Position numbers and translations under genes: made by a program
Assembly (NCBI GenBank): GCA_017399535.1
Contig: JAFQBX010000022.1
Coordinates: forward strand, 62,001-126,000
Direction of reading: 5' to 3'
From: Clostridia bacterium
Lineage (GTDB): Bacteria; Bacillota; Clostridia; Oscillospirales; Acutalibacteraceae
DNA: 64,000 nucleotides
Shown here: positions 1 to 8,141 of the stretch, piece after piece
Layout of the letters: every line of letters starts with the position of its first letter
Numbering within the stretch: the first letter of the stretch is position 1
Notes under the pieces: generated by a model
Seen by the model: the letters and a program-made list of their open reading frames with translations, nothing else
What the model was told of the DNA's origin: nothing
Databases searched by the model: none

Positions 1-941
1 GGATTAACGAGGTCGGTATATTGTCCCATTCCTGCCCAGCCGAGATCCACCTTTCGTATATTCGAAAGGTCAATTCGACCTTGCTTTGCCTTTATTCCGT
101 CGATTTCTGCCGCCGAATTAAGTCCCAGCTTGTCCGCATATTTTTGCAGTGTTTCGGCGCCGAGGTCGATTGCAAGCTGTGAAAAATACGCGTTACATGA
201 TTTCGCCAGTGCCTCGCGTAAGGTAATTTCGCCGTGCTTTGACATACACGAAATGGTCTCGCCCTCTACCGTTGTGCCGTGGTCGCAGATATAGGTGCGA
301 GTTTCGGCATCGTCGAGTGTTTCAAGGGCGGCTATCGCCGTCACCAGCTTAAAGGTCGAGCCGGGCGGATATGACGAGGATAAAAAGCGGTTGATATAGA
401 TTCCCTCGTCCTCTTTGCCCTCTTCTGTCGGGTCGTAGGTCGGGGAAGAAACCATGCACAGAACCTCGCCTGTTTTATAGTTATACACGCCGACGGCACC
501 GCTATAATTGCCGAGCGCCTTTAACGCGACGGTGTTAACCTTTGCGCTGAGGGTAAGCTCGATATTATTGCCGCCCGATTTGGCGGAAAAGAGACCTGTC
601 ACGCGGTTATATCCCGTGAGGGTGTCCCAATGGCTTGTCGAAAGCCCCGTTTTGATAAATCCTTTAAAGTCGCCGACAGCGTGAATGGTACTCACCCGAG
701 TATAAAAATCGGGGTTGTAGATTCGATTACCCTCCTCCGTTGTCGCAAGAACAACTCCGTCGCGGTCGGTGATATCACCTGCGTTTACGAGTGTACCATT
801 CTTATAAATATGTCTGTTTGCGGGGAAGCTTGTCCAATCGTCGCCGTTAGCGAACGAGAGGTAGCATAGCGCAAAAAGACCGACCGAAAAAGCTATCGTA
901 AACAGTAATAAAAACATTGAACGGAGTGACATTTGCTTCAT
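1..941 (-). CDS. Class B penicillin-binding protein (transpeptidase), C-terminal part beyond the window edge
   Basis: Peptidoglycan DD-transpeptidase acting outside the membrane with the FtsW/RodA-type partner encoded just upstream. 313 codons are visible; the gene runs off position 1. Residues ~8-30 form one membrane anchor. The active-site SxxK appears as PGSTFK and the second motif SxN as KSCN; the KTG box would lie beyond the edge. The ATG at 941 overlaps the TGA of the FHA-FtsW gene (ATGA), and a GGAGGTGA Shine-Dalgarno lies just upstream, so translation is probably coupled. The FtsW/PBP pairing is typical of cell-wall elongation or sporulation machines in Clostridia; which of these it serves cannot be told from the sequence. 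Confidence 0.93.
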   Translation of the reverse strand, partial: MKQMSLRSMFLLLFTIAFSVGLFALCYLSFANGDDWTSFPANRHIYKNGTLVNAGDITDRDGVVLATTEEGNRIYNPDFYTRVSTIHAVGDFKGFIKTGLSTSHWDTLTGYNRVTGLFSAKSGGNNIELTLSAKVNTVALKALGNYSGAVGVYNYKTGEVLCMVSSPTYDPTEEGKEDEGIYINRFLSSSYPPGSTFKLVTAIAALETLDDAETRTYICDHGTTVEGETISCMSKHGEITLREALAKSCNAYFSQLAIDLGAETLQKYADKLGLNSAAEIDGIKAKQGRIDLSNIRKVDLGWAGMGQYTDLVN

Positions 942-2566
942 TCTACGTCACCTCCGAGTCCTGCCGCTTTTATAAAAGCGAGCATTCCCATACTTGCCAT
1001 AATTGACGAGCCGCCGTTTGAAATCAGCGGCAACGTAACCCCCGTCAGCGGCAAAAGGTCGGTCGAACCGAATATATTGAGAGCCGCTTGAAACAGAAAC
1101 ATTCCCGATGCGGCGGCTGCTGCAATCGAATAATAAACCGAGCGAGTCATTTCAGCCCTTTTTATTGCGTACAGGGTGAATAGAATTAACACGGCAACGC
1201 AGCAAAGCCCAATTATCAGTCCCCATTCTTCGACAACAAAGCCAAAAACGAGGTCGGTATCCGCCGCGGCGACGAGGTCGAGGTTTCCTTCCCCTCCGCC
1301 AACGCCGAATAGTCCGCCGCTGCCAATCGCAATCATTGTATTGACCTGCTGATAGCCGCTTGTATACGCGTTTTCCCACGCGTGCAGATAGGTGGCAAAT
1401 CGGTTTGCAACATAGGGTTTGAGGGCGATAATGGCTACCGCGCCGATTACTGCCGCGCCGATAAAAAGGATAATTGCTTTAAGGTCGCCCGAGCGCATGA
1501 ATACGATAATCAGCATACCGATAAAGAATACCGACGCCGTACCGAAATCTCGCATAATGAAAAGCGGCAACAGGCAGGCACCCGAAAAGCAGGTGAAAAG
1601 CACTAAATTTCGCGTGGTAATCAGTCGGTTGAGTGAGGCACATCCTGCGAAAATATACGCAATTTTAACAAATTCGGACGGCTGAACGGTGATAAAGCCG
1701 AGGTCAATCCAGTTTTTTGCTCCGTTGAGCTCGGTGCCGAATAAAATGTTAAAGAAAAGCAGTCCCACACCGACAACGCCTACTGCATAGCGCAGTTTCA
1801 TCGTGAGCGAAAGATTTTTTAACACGAAATAGAGCAGAATGAAAACCACAAGCCCGAGCATCATCGCGATAAACTGCTTATAAAGTGAATCGGGCATAGC
1901 ACTTGCCGCAACCGCGAGTCCGAATGTGCAGAGAAAGAAGCCGCAAAGCTCGATTCCGACATTCTCGAACTTCATTATTTTCAGATAAATCCACTCGACC
2001 GCAATCAATCCACCGAAGCAAATCGGCAGTTGGATGGGAAAGCTGTCGGTCGAAAGATAGTGAATGGCGAGAGACAGCGCAACCGTTATTTGAAGCATTG
2101 TCAGTACAACTGCGGCGCACTTTGCCCTTACCGAGTTTAGCTCGTCGTTTTTATCATACGGAATGTACGGGTCGCGGCTGTCGTCGAGTGTAAGCTCGGC
2201 GGATGCGACAGTAATGGTGTCTCCGTGAGCCATCGGTTCGGGAGAGTCGATTTCGTCATCGTTTAATAAAACGTCGCCAACGGGATGAAGCGTCCATCCA
2301 TCATTTTCGAGTATTAACGCGGCGGCATTGAGTGGTGCACTTTTTGATTTCACGACGATGTCGCAGTGGCGTCCTCGACCGATTATATTCTCCCTCGATG
2401 TAATGGGAAAAACCTTTCCGTTCTGGTCGACAAGTCGGGCAAAAATCGGTTTTTCCTTTTTACCGCCGATGAGAATTTTGTATAACAGATATATTACCGT
2501 TATGGCCGCTACGGGAATGATAAAGCGTATCAGCCAGCAGTAAAAGTATGCAAGCCATTGGAGCAT
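938..2566 (-). CDS. FHA domain fused to FtsW/RodA/SpoVE-family peptidoglycan polymerase
   Basis: SEDS-family glycosyltransferase that polymerises lipid II in the membrane. The 542 residues begin with one TM segment (~10-30), followed by a cytoplasmic FHA domain (~40-125, with the GRGRHCD turn and a later N-rich stretch), then about ten TM helices with the SEDS signatures NWIDLGFITVQPSEF and LPLISNGGSS near the C-terminus. FHA domains bind phosphothreonine, so the fusion suggests control by a Ser/Thr kinase such as PrkC (inference). It overlaps the downstream PBP start by 4 bp. The start has GGAGG about 10 nt upstream. A consensus promoter lies at 2621-2649. Confidence 0.93.
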   Translation of the reverse strand: MLQWLAYFYCWLIRFIIPVAAITVIYLLYKILIGGKKEKPIFARLVDQNGKVFPITSRENIIGRGRHCDIVVKSKSAPLNAAALILENDGWTLHPVGDVLLNDDEIDSPEPMAHGDTITVASAELTLDDSRDPYIPYDKNDELNSVRAKCAAVVLTMLQITVALSLAIHYLSTDSFPIQLPICFGGLIAVEWIYLKIMKFENVGIELCGFFLCTFGLAVAASAMPDSLYKQFIAMMLGLVVFILLYFVLKNLSLTMKLRYAVGVVGVGLLFFNILFGTELNGAKNWIDLGFITVQPSEFVKIAYIFAGCASLNRLITTRNLVLFTCFSGACLLPLFIMRDFGTASVFFIGMLIIVFMRSGDLKAIILFIGAAVIGAVAIIALKPYVANRFATYLHAWENAYTSGYQQVNTMIAIGSGGLFGVGGGEGNLDLVAAADTDLVFGFVVEEWGLIIGLCCVAVLILFTLYAIKRAEMTRSVYYSIAAAAASGMFLFQAALNIFGSTDLLPLTGVTLPLISNGGSSIMASMGMLAFIKAAGLGGDVE

Positions 2567-2620
2567 TCGCCGTCGGCCTCCTTTTTTTATAAGCAGTAAT
2601 ATATATCTATATTCTGTTTT

Positions 2621-2649
2621 ATTTTACTATATTATGCGGCTTATGTCAA
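2621..2649 (-). promoter_or_regulatory. SigA-type promoter for the FHA-FtsW/PBP operon
   Basis: On the minus strand TTGACA (2649-2644), a 17-nt spacer and TAAAAT (2626-2621), followed by an AT-rich leader to the GGAGG of the gene starting at 2566. It is nearly consensus. Confidence 0.75.
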
Positions 2650-2650
2650 C

Positions 2651-2679
2651 TTGTAAAGCAAAGCGATATGTGTTACAAT
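2651..2679 (+). promoter_or_regulatory. SigA-type promoter for trmL
   Basis: TTGTAA (2651-2656), 17-nt spacer, TACAAT (2674-2679), 40 bp upstream of trmL. Its -35 is separated by one base from the -35 of the divergent promoter at 2644-2649. Confidence 0.65.
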
Positions 2680-2719
2680 GTTATCTAATAAATCCAAAAA
2701 AGTGAGATGTTTATAAAAA

Positions 2720-3235
2720 ATGGCAGTTTTAAATATCGTAATGGTCGAGCCCCAAATCCCTCAGAATACCGGAAACGTAGCACGAACCTGTGCCGCTACG
2801 GGAGCTCGGCTTCACCTTGTCGGACCGATGGGCTTCAAAATTGACGATAAAAAGTTAAAAAGAGCAGGGCTCGATTACTGGCACCTGCTCGATATAACCT
2901 TTTATGATGATTTGGACGATTTTTTATCAAAGAATGAGGGCGAATTTTTCTTTTTCTCGACAAAGTCGCTCGGCACCCACTCGGATATGAACTATCCCGA
3001 TGGAGCATATCTCTTTTTCGGCGCCGAAACCCATGGTTTGCCCGAAAAGCTATTATTCGACCACCCCGACCGATGCGTCAGAATACCCATGATTGACGAT
3101 GCGCGCAGTCTTAATTTATCCAATTCGGTCGCAATCGGAGTGTACGAGGTGCTTCGTCAGTGGGGCTACCCCGAGCTGCAAAACGAGGGTAAACTCACAC
3201 AGTACGATTGGTCGCAGGCGAATTTCGAGTTTTAA
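2720..3235 (+). CDS. trmL: tRNA (cytidine(34)-2'-O)-methyltransferase TrmL
   Basis: SPOUT-class methyltransferase that 2'-O-methylates the wobble nucleotide of tRNA-Leu isoacceptors. The protein has 171 residues, close to the usual single-domain length. Family motifs: the N-terminal VEPQIPQNTGNVARTC, the central FFGAETHGLP, and the C-terminal knot IPMIDDARSLNLSNSVAIGVYEVLRQ, which together form the SAM-binding trefoil. It is a monocistronic gene with its own promoter, convergent with dpaB (31 bp gap). Confidence 0.96.
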   Translation: MAVLNIVMVEPQIPQNTGNVARTCAATGARLHLVGPMGFKIDDKKLKRAGLDYWHLLDITFYDDLDDFLSKNEGEFFFFSTKSLGTHSDMNYPDGAYLFFGAETHGLPEKLLFDHPDRCVRIPMIDDARSLNLSNSVAIGVYEVLRQWGYPELQNEGKLTQYDWSQANFEF

Positions 3236-3266
3236 AGCCGTTTTTAATTAAATCGACATTCTATTT

Positions 3267-3851
3267 TCAGCCGTTTCTCCGTATGAGCAGCGGCTGAATT
3301 TGTTTTCCCTCTATAGCCGCCCGAATGGTATCGTCAATTAGCGAAAAGTCAGAGATAAGCGAGGTCGGCTTTGCGTGGGCATCGTCCTGCTCAAAGGGTA
3401 CGAAATACACGTTTTTTGTATTAAGCAGAGCACCGATATTCTTTGCCGAGCCGGAAAGTGCATCGTTGGTGGCTATCGCGATTACGACGGGACGACCATT
3501 CCGCAGATGCGCCTTTGCCGCCATGGTAACGGCGGTGTCGGTGATTCCGTTTGCAAGCTTTGCGGCGGTATTACCCGTGCAGGGAGCGATTACGAGAATG
3601 TCGAGCATCTTTTTTGGACCTATCGGCTCGGCATCCTTTACGGTCGAGATAATGTCCTTTTCGCATATTTCCTTTACCCGCGACTTAAAGTCGTCAGCCG
3701 CGCCAAACCGCGTGTCTGTGACCTGGACGATTGGCGACATAATGGGAAACAGGTTATATCCTTTATCTTTCAGATTTTTCAGCTCGTTTACGGCGGCATT
3801 CAGGGTACAGAAGGAGCCGCACATAGCAAAGCCGACGTTTAATACATTCAT
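3267..3851 (-). CDS. dpaB: Dipicolinate synthase subunit B (flavoprotein-like)
   Basis: Second subunit of the spore-specific enzyme that oxidises the dihydrodipicolinate-pathway intermediate to dipicolinic acid in the mother cell. The 194 residues match the SpoVFB/DpaB family of the flavoprotein (FMN-binding Rossmann-like) superfamily, with CGSFCTLNAAVNELKNLKDKGY at the N-terminus and the conserved IAPCTGNTAAKLANGITDTAV stretch. Its start overlaps the end of dpaA by 4 bp (ATGA), so the two subunits are translationally coupled. No downstream gene shares the strand. Confidence 0.96.
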   Translation of the reverse strand: MNVLNVGFAMCGSFCTLNAAVNELKNLKDKGYNLFPIMSPIVQVTDTRFGAADDFKSRVKEICEKDIISTVKDAEPIGPKKMLDILVIAPCTGNTAAKLANGITDTAVTMAAKAHLRNGRPVVIAIATNDALSGSAKNIGALLNTKNVYFVPFEQDDAHAKPTSLISDFSLIDDTIRAAIEGKQIQPLLIRRNG

Positions 3852-4642
3852 AAAAATTCCTCCCGAATAATCTCTGTTATGGTGTTTAAAATGTTTTTTG
3901 CCGCCGTAACGGGAGCGACCTTCGCAGGCAGTGACGGCGCGTTAATATATCGTATTTCAGCCCCCGATAACGAGTCAAAATCGACTCCGTAAGGAGCCGA
4001 CGCGAGCTCGATGTAAAGGGCGTCTTTTTTCATCATTTTTACTGTATCGTCGCTGTAAATTCTATGAGGAACGGTGTTGAAAATAATCGAAAATTTATCA
4101 ATGTGGTTGGCAATTTCACTCGTCAAAATGTGATTTAGTCCACATTTTTCGGCATAATCGAGGTCGGTGCTTTTTCGTGCGCTTACGGTGACCTTTGCAC
4201 CCATCGCCTTTAAATAATTTGCCAGCACCTTTCCGATTTTTCCATAGCCGGAGACGAGACACTCTGCATCAAAAAGGGCAAAATCGGTGTTTTCGACAGC
4301 AATCGAAACGGCACCTTCCGCCGTCGGTATCGCGTTGAGTTCGGCAAAGGAATCCCTTTCGTTGTAGTCGAAAACGAGGGCACCCGCCGCCTTGATTTTC
4401 GATGCAAAATCGGACGGAACCAGACCGCCGAAGAAAATGTCACCCTCGTCAGCCGCCTCAACAATGTCGGACAGCGCGATTTTGCCTCTTTCAAATGGTG
4501 CGTTGAGGGCTTCTCCGTCGCGTGTCAGCGGCAGGGGCAGAATTATTATATGAGCGTCGGGTGAAAGGGTGTGACCCTCTGAAATGAGCATCTTTTTAAG
4601 TATCTCAAATCGTTTGTCGCCACCGATAATTTTAAATTGCAT
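3848..4642 (-). CDS. dpaA: Dipicolinate synthase subunit A
   Basis: NAD(P)-dependent subunit of dipicolinate synthase; dipicolinate makes up a large part of the spore core and gives heat resistance. The 264 residues comprise an N-terminal alpha/beta domain and a Rossmann domain with the dinucleotide loop GYGKIGKVLANYL around residue 135 and NTVPHRIYSDD downstream. The start at 4642 lies only 18 bp after a strong terminator hairpin, so its promoter is not obvious; a mother-cell sigma factor would be expected from the family, but I could not place a convincing SigE/SigK box. Forms an operon with dpaB. Confidence 0.95.
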   Translation of the reverse strand: MQFKIIGGDKRFEILKKMLISEGHTLSPDAHIIILPLPLTRDGEALNAPFERGKIALSDIVEAADEGDIFFGGLVPSDFASKIKAAGALVFDYNERDSFAELNAIPTAEGAVSIAVENTDFALFDAECLVSGYGKIGKVLANYLKAMGAKVTVSARKSTDLDYAEKCGLNHILTSEIANHIDKFSIIFNTVPHRIYSDDTVKMMKKDALYIELASAPYGVDFDSLSGAEIRYINAPSLPAKVAPVTAAKNILNTITEIIREEFL

Positions 4643-4656
4643 ATTCTCAACCCCAT

Positions 4657-4703
4657 AAAAAAATATCTCATAGAATGTTCTATACCCATTCTATGAGATA
4701 TTT
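4657..4703 (-). terminator. Intrinsic terminator between cca and dpaA
   Basis: Perfect 17-bp inverted repeat (arms 4661-4677 and 4687-4703, 9-nt loop). In minus-strand direction the hairpin is followed by a run of seven T. It ends cca transcription and sits immediately upstream of dpaA. Confidence 0.8.
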
Positions 4704-4709
4704 GTCGGT

Positions 4710-5879
4710 TTAGTTACTGTTTATGATGCTTTTTAATTTTTCGGTTGAGTTTAGCTCGGGCTCGGCAATAACCCTTTCCAGAAGGTGATTCAGCACCCGA
4801 CCAATCGCTTCACCGCTGATACCCATTTGTGCAAGGTCGTCGCCGCCGATAGCAAGGTGGCGAATGAGATACGGCTCGTTCCTTTCGACAATGTCGCAAA
4901 GCTCCGTTTTCGCCGCCGAAATATCGCGCCCATACAGCGCCTTGTGCGCCGAAAGTATGGCAAAAACGTCCTCTGCGCTATGCTTTTGCAACAGGTGCTT
5001 TAACTCGACTCGGTCAAGGGGCTGATTTTCGTCGAGCGCGGTATAAATTAGCCCTACCGCCGCCCTTGTTGAACGCTCGGCTTTGAGATTAGCCAAAACC
5101 GAATCGGGTAGACATTTGCATAGCTTCAAAAGTACGGCAATCCGCACGTTCAAATTCTCGTCTATCGCGTCAATCGGTGATAAATCGTCACAATCATCTA
5201 TGCCAATATGCTCAAATCCACCGTTTTTGACTATAGTTTCAATAAGTGCCGGCGTACTTCCCATCAGCGCCTTTTTTACCTCGCTGTAAATTCGCTCGGC
5301 GCTCACGTTGTGGAGCGTTTTTGCAAGTTTTTTTATAGCCGCGAGGGTGTCACTTTCAATCGTGTAGCCGAGGGTTGAGCCGAAGCGAATTGCCCTCAGA
5401 ATGCGAAGCGCATCCTCGTCAAATCTCCTTTCGGCATCGCCGACGGTACGCAGGATTTTTCTTTCAATATCCTCTTTTCCGCCAAAGCAGTCGAAAATTC
5501 CGTATTTTTCATTGTACCCAATCGCGTTGACGGTAAAGTCGCGACGTGCAAGGTCGTCCTCAAACTCGCCCGTGAAATTGACCGAGTCGGGACGTCGATG
5601 GTCGGCATAGTCGCCGTCAATTCGGTACCGCGTCACCTCAATCGGCTGACCGTCAGAAATTACTGTGACTGTGCCGTGCTTGATTCCCGTTTCAATCACG
5701 CGGTCAAACATGGACGAAATGGCTTCACACGGCGCATTCGAGGCGATATCATAGTCGTGCGGAGTGATGCCCGACAGCATATCTCTGACGCAGCCGCCGA
5801 CCAGCCACGCTTCAAAGCCGGTTTCTTCAATTTTACTGATAACTGCCGCTACATAGGGCGGAATAAAAAATTTTTCCAT
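4710..5879 (-). CDS. cca: CCA tRNA nucleotidyltransferase
   Basis: Class II nucleotidyltransferase that adds or repairs the CCA 3' end of tRNAs. The 389 residues carry the head-domain signature LVGGCVRDML with HDYDIASNA (metal-binding DxD), RRDFTVNAIGY, and the flexible-loop/neck motif EDALRILRAIRFGSTLG. The C-terminal body/tail helices (200-389) lack a recognisable HD domain. Poly(A) polymerase is a related family, but in Firmicutes this architecture normally serves CCA addition. Divergent from murC; closed by the hairpin at 4661-4703. Confidence 0.94.
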   Translation of the reverse strand: MEKFFIPPYVAAVISKIEETGFEAWLVGGCVRDMLSGITPHDYDIASNAPCEAISSMFDRVIETGIKHGTVTVISDGQPIEVTRYRIDGDYADHRRPDSVNFTGEFEDDLARRDFTVNAIGYNEKYGIFDCFGGKEDIERKILRTVGDAERRFDEDALRILRAIRFGSTLGYTIESDTLAAIKKLAKTLHNVSAERIYSEVKKALMGSTPALIETIVKNGGFEHIGIDDCDDLSPIDAIDENLNVRIAVLLKLCKCLPDSVLANLKAERSTRAAVGLIYTALDENQPLDRVELKHLLQKHSAEDVFAILSAHKALYGRDISAAKTELCDIVERNEPYLIRHLAIGGDDLAQMGISGEAIGRVLNHLLERVIAEPELNSTEKLKSIINSN

Positions 5880-5896
5880 AAAATGTTCCTTTTCGG

Positions 5897-5925
5897 TTGT
5901 TTATCGGTGAAAAAGGTGGTATTAT
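5897..5925 (+). promoter_or_regulatory. Promoter of murC
   Basis: TTGTTT (5897-5902), 17-nt spacer, TATTAT (5920-5925), about 38 bp upstream of the murC start. Confidence 0.6.
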
Positions 5926-5963
5926 ATCTATAAGTTGCTAAAACTGAGTTTAGGAGCGATGGT

Positions 5964-7349
5964 ATGAAACAGCTCAACGAATACGATAAGCTGATTGACA
6001 GTGTTAAAAAAATTCACATGATAGGCATTGGTGGCGCAGGAATGTGTCCCCTTGCCGAGATTTTGCATAAAAAAGGATACGAGCTTACCGGCTCGGACAA
6101 TAACCGCACCGATACGCTTTCGCGTGTGGAAGCGATGGGTATTCCGGTCACCCTCGGTCATTTTCCCGAAAACGTTCACGGAGCCGAGCTTGTAATTTAT
6201 TCGGCCGCGATTATGAAGGATAATCCCGAGCTGGTCGAAGCTGAGCGCCTTTCTATCCCTACGCTTGAAAGGTCCTTTTTGCTCGGCGCAATCACGCGAA
6301 AGTTTGATAACGTAATCGGCGTTTGCGGCACCCATGGAAAAACTACCGTTACCTCTATGATAACACAAATTTTGCAAGATGCAAATCTTTCTCCGTCGGC
6401 AATCATCGGCGGAAAGCTTCCGCTCATCAATGCAAACGGCGTTTGCGGCAATTCCGACACCCTCGTTTGCGAGTCGTGCGAATACGTTGACACCTTTTTA
6501 AAGGAGTCGCCCGATATATCCGTTTTGCTGAATATTGACCGCGACCACATGGAGTATTTTAAGACGGATGAGCGTCTCATCGACTCGTTCAGACGCTTTA
6601 TCGGCTCGTCGACAAAGTGCGCCGTAGTAAACGGTGACGACGAGCGCAGTATGCTTGCGACAAATGGAATTGACGTCGAAATCATTACCGTCGGCGAAAA
6701 TGAGGGAAACGACTGGCGAGCAGTAAATGTCACCATGTCAAAGGGCGGATTTTACGAATTCGACCTTTTAAAAGGGGATGCGCTTGTTACCCATGTTTCG
6801 CTCGGCTGTCCCGGACGTCATAACGTTCTTAATGCCGCTATGGCTGCCGTTGCGGCAATGCTTTCTGGCGCTTCGGGCGAGGACGTAAAGTACGGGCTTT
6901 CTCGATTTGGCGGCGCTTGTCGTAGATTTGAAATTCTCGGAAAGCCGAACGGAATAGTTATTGCCGACGATTACGCCCATCATCCAAAGGAACTTGAAGT
7001 AACCCTCAACACAGCGAAGGCAATGGGCTTCAACCGTGTGTTTGCGGTGTTCCAGCCGTTCACATTCAGCCGCACGTCGATGCTTCTTGACGAATTTGCC
7101 CGAGTGCTCGGCATTGCAGACCAGGTCGTTTTGTCACAGATTATGGGCTCGCGTGAAAAGAACACCTACGGCGTCCACACCTCCCAAATCGCCGAAAAGA
7201 TTGACGGCTCGGTTTATTTTGACACCTTTGACGAAATTGCCGATTACATCGTTGACAATGCTAAGGAGGGCGACCTTGTAATAACCCTTGGCTGCGGCGA
7301 TATTTACAAGGCGGCAAAAATAATGCTTAACAAATACTCAGAAAAATAA
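5964..7349 (+). CDS. murC: UDP-N-acetylmuramate--L-alanine ligase
   Basis: Cytoplasmic ATP-dependent ligase adding L-Ala, the first residue of the peptidoglycan stem peptide. The 461 residues match the family length. N-terminal UDP-binding domain with MIGIGGAGMCPLAEIL; central ATPase P-loop GVCGTHGKTTVTSMI; substrate region NIDRDHMEYF; C-terminal domain with DDYAHHPKELEVTL, the Mur ligase histidine motif. The start is supported by AGGAG at 5952-5956. Monocistronic, with a terminator at 7356-7393. Wall-biosynthesis partners UppP and the FtsW/PBP pair are elsewhere in the window. Confidence 0.97.
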   Translation: MKQLNEYDKLIDSVKKIHMIGIGGAGMCPLAEILHKKGYELTGSDNNRTDTLSRVEAMGIPVTLGHFPENVHGAELVIYSAAIMKDNPELVEAERLSIPTLERSFLLGAITRKFDNVIGVCGTHGKTTVTSMITQILQDANLSPSAIIGGKLPLINANGVCGNSDTLVCESCEYVDTFLKESPDISVLLNIDRDHMEYFKTDERLIDSFRRFIGSSTKCAVVNGDDERSMLATNGIDVEIITVGENEGNDWRAVNVTMSKGGFYEFDLLKGDALVTHVSLGCPGRHNVLNAAMAAVAAMLSGASGEDVKYGLSRFGGACRRFEILGKPNGIVIADDYAHHPKELEVTLNTAKAMGFNRVFAVFQPFTFSRTSMLLDEFARVLGIADQVVLSQIMGSREKNTYGVHTSQIAEKIDGSVYFDTFDEIADYIVDNAKEGDLVITLGCGDIYKAAKIMLNKYSEK

Positions 7350-7355
7350 ATTTTC

Positions 7356-7393
7356 AAAAGGCGAGCAGAGACATACTCTGTTCGCCTTTTTTC
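7356..7393 (+). terminator. Terminator of murC
   Basis: 15-bp stem (7356-7370 with 7376-7390, one G-U pair), 5-nt loop, ending in a T run. Confidence 0.85.
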
Positions 7394-7401
7394 TGCAATT
7401 A

Positions 7402-7430
7402 TTGACAAATTTTTTTGGGTTGTATATAAT
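7402..7430 (+). promoter_or_regulatory. Promoter of the zinc-ribbon membrane protein gene
   Basis: TTGACA (7402-7407), 17-nt spacer, TATAAT (7425-7430): a full consensus SigA promoter 34 bp upstream of the start. Confidence 0.8.
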
Positions 7431-7463
7431 AAATGTAATAAATCTTTGAGGAGGATTTAAAAA

Positions 7464-8078
7464 ATGTACGAATCATACTACGATTACGGCTCATATTACA
7501 GATCAACCGATCCGACACCCTTTTTAATTATCAGCATTGTTGCAGCGTTTATAGCGACAATTTTGCTTTTTATCTTGGTTCTGCCGGATAAAAAGCGCGC
7601 AAATTTAAACGGCTTTTTCAAGGGGATAGCGGATATTTTTAATTTCAGAACCCTTTTGATTGAAAAGATTGTAAAGTTCCTTTACACCTTTACAACGATT
7701 GCTGCTATTTTGTTTGGCTTCTTTATGCTCTTTATGCAGGAGTTTGGCCGTTCACTCGCATTATACGGGTTGCTTGTTATGTTTATTTCGCCGATTGCAA
7801 TTCGCCTTTTGTTTGAAATTACAATGATGGCAATTTTACTTGTAAAGAACGTTATCGAAATCAATAACAAGCTCGGTTATAAGAACAGCGACGATAAGGG
7901 AAATACGGCATCTCCCTTCGCTGAGCCAAAGCTCCCGAAAAAAGTTGAAGCTCCCGTTCAGCCCAAAGCACCCGCAGCACCCGCTCAGCCCAAAACACCT
8001 TCTGTTTGCGCTACCTGCGGTACACTCCGTGCTAACGAAAATGCCCCCTTCTGCACAAATTGCGGAGCCAAGTTTTAA
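7464..8078 (+). CDS. Membrane protein with C-terminal zinc ribbon, function unknown
   Basis: I do not recognise a named family. The 204 residues start with a Tyr-rich segment, then have three hydrophobic segments (about 20-43, 75-93 and 98-125), a charged linker, a Pro/Ala/Lys-rich stretch (~155-180) and a terminal CxxC-x14-CxxC ribbon (CATC...CTNC). The hydrophobic part resembles DUF4282-like or small four-helix membrane proteins, but that is only a suggestion. The gene stands alone with a consensus promoter and GAGGAGG Shine-Dalgarno and ends at a bidirectional terminator, so it is probably well expressed. Confidence 0.85.
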   Translation: MYESYYDYGSYYRSTDPTPFLIISIVAAFIATILLFILVLPDKKRANLNGFFKGIADIFNFRTLLIEKIVKFLYTFTTIAAILFGFFMLFMQEFGRSLALYGLLVMFISPIAIRLLFEITMMAILLVKNVIEINNKLGYKNSDDKGNTASPFAEPKLPKKVEAPVQPKAPAAPAQPKTPSVCATCGTLRANENAPFCTNCGAKF

Positions 8079-8102
8079 TTAACTGTTACATAAAAATATA
8101 TA

Positions 8103-8138
8103 AAAAAATCGCAACGAGTTTTTTCGTTGCGATTTTTT
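8103..8138. terminator. Bidirectional terminator between convergent genes
   Basis: 15-bp perfect stem (8103-8117 / 8124-8138) with A and T tracts on both sides; serves the gene ending at 8078 and the permease gene ending at 8142. Confidence 0.85.
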
Positions 8139-8141
8139 CTG

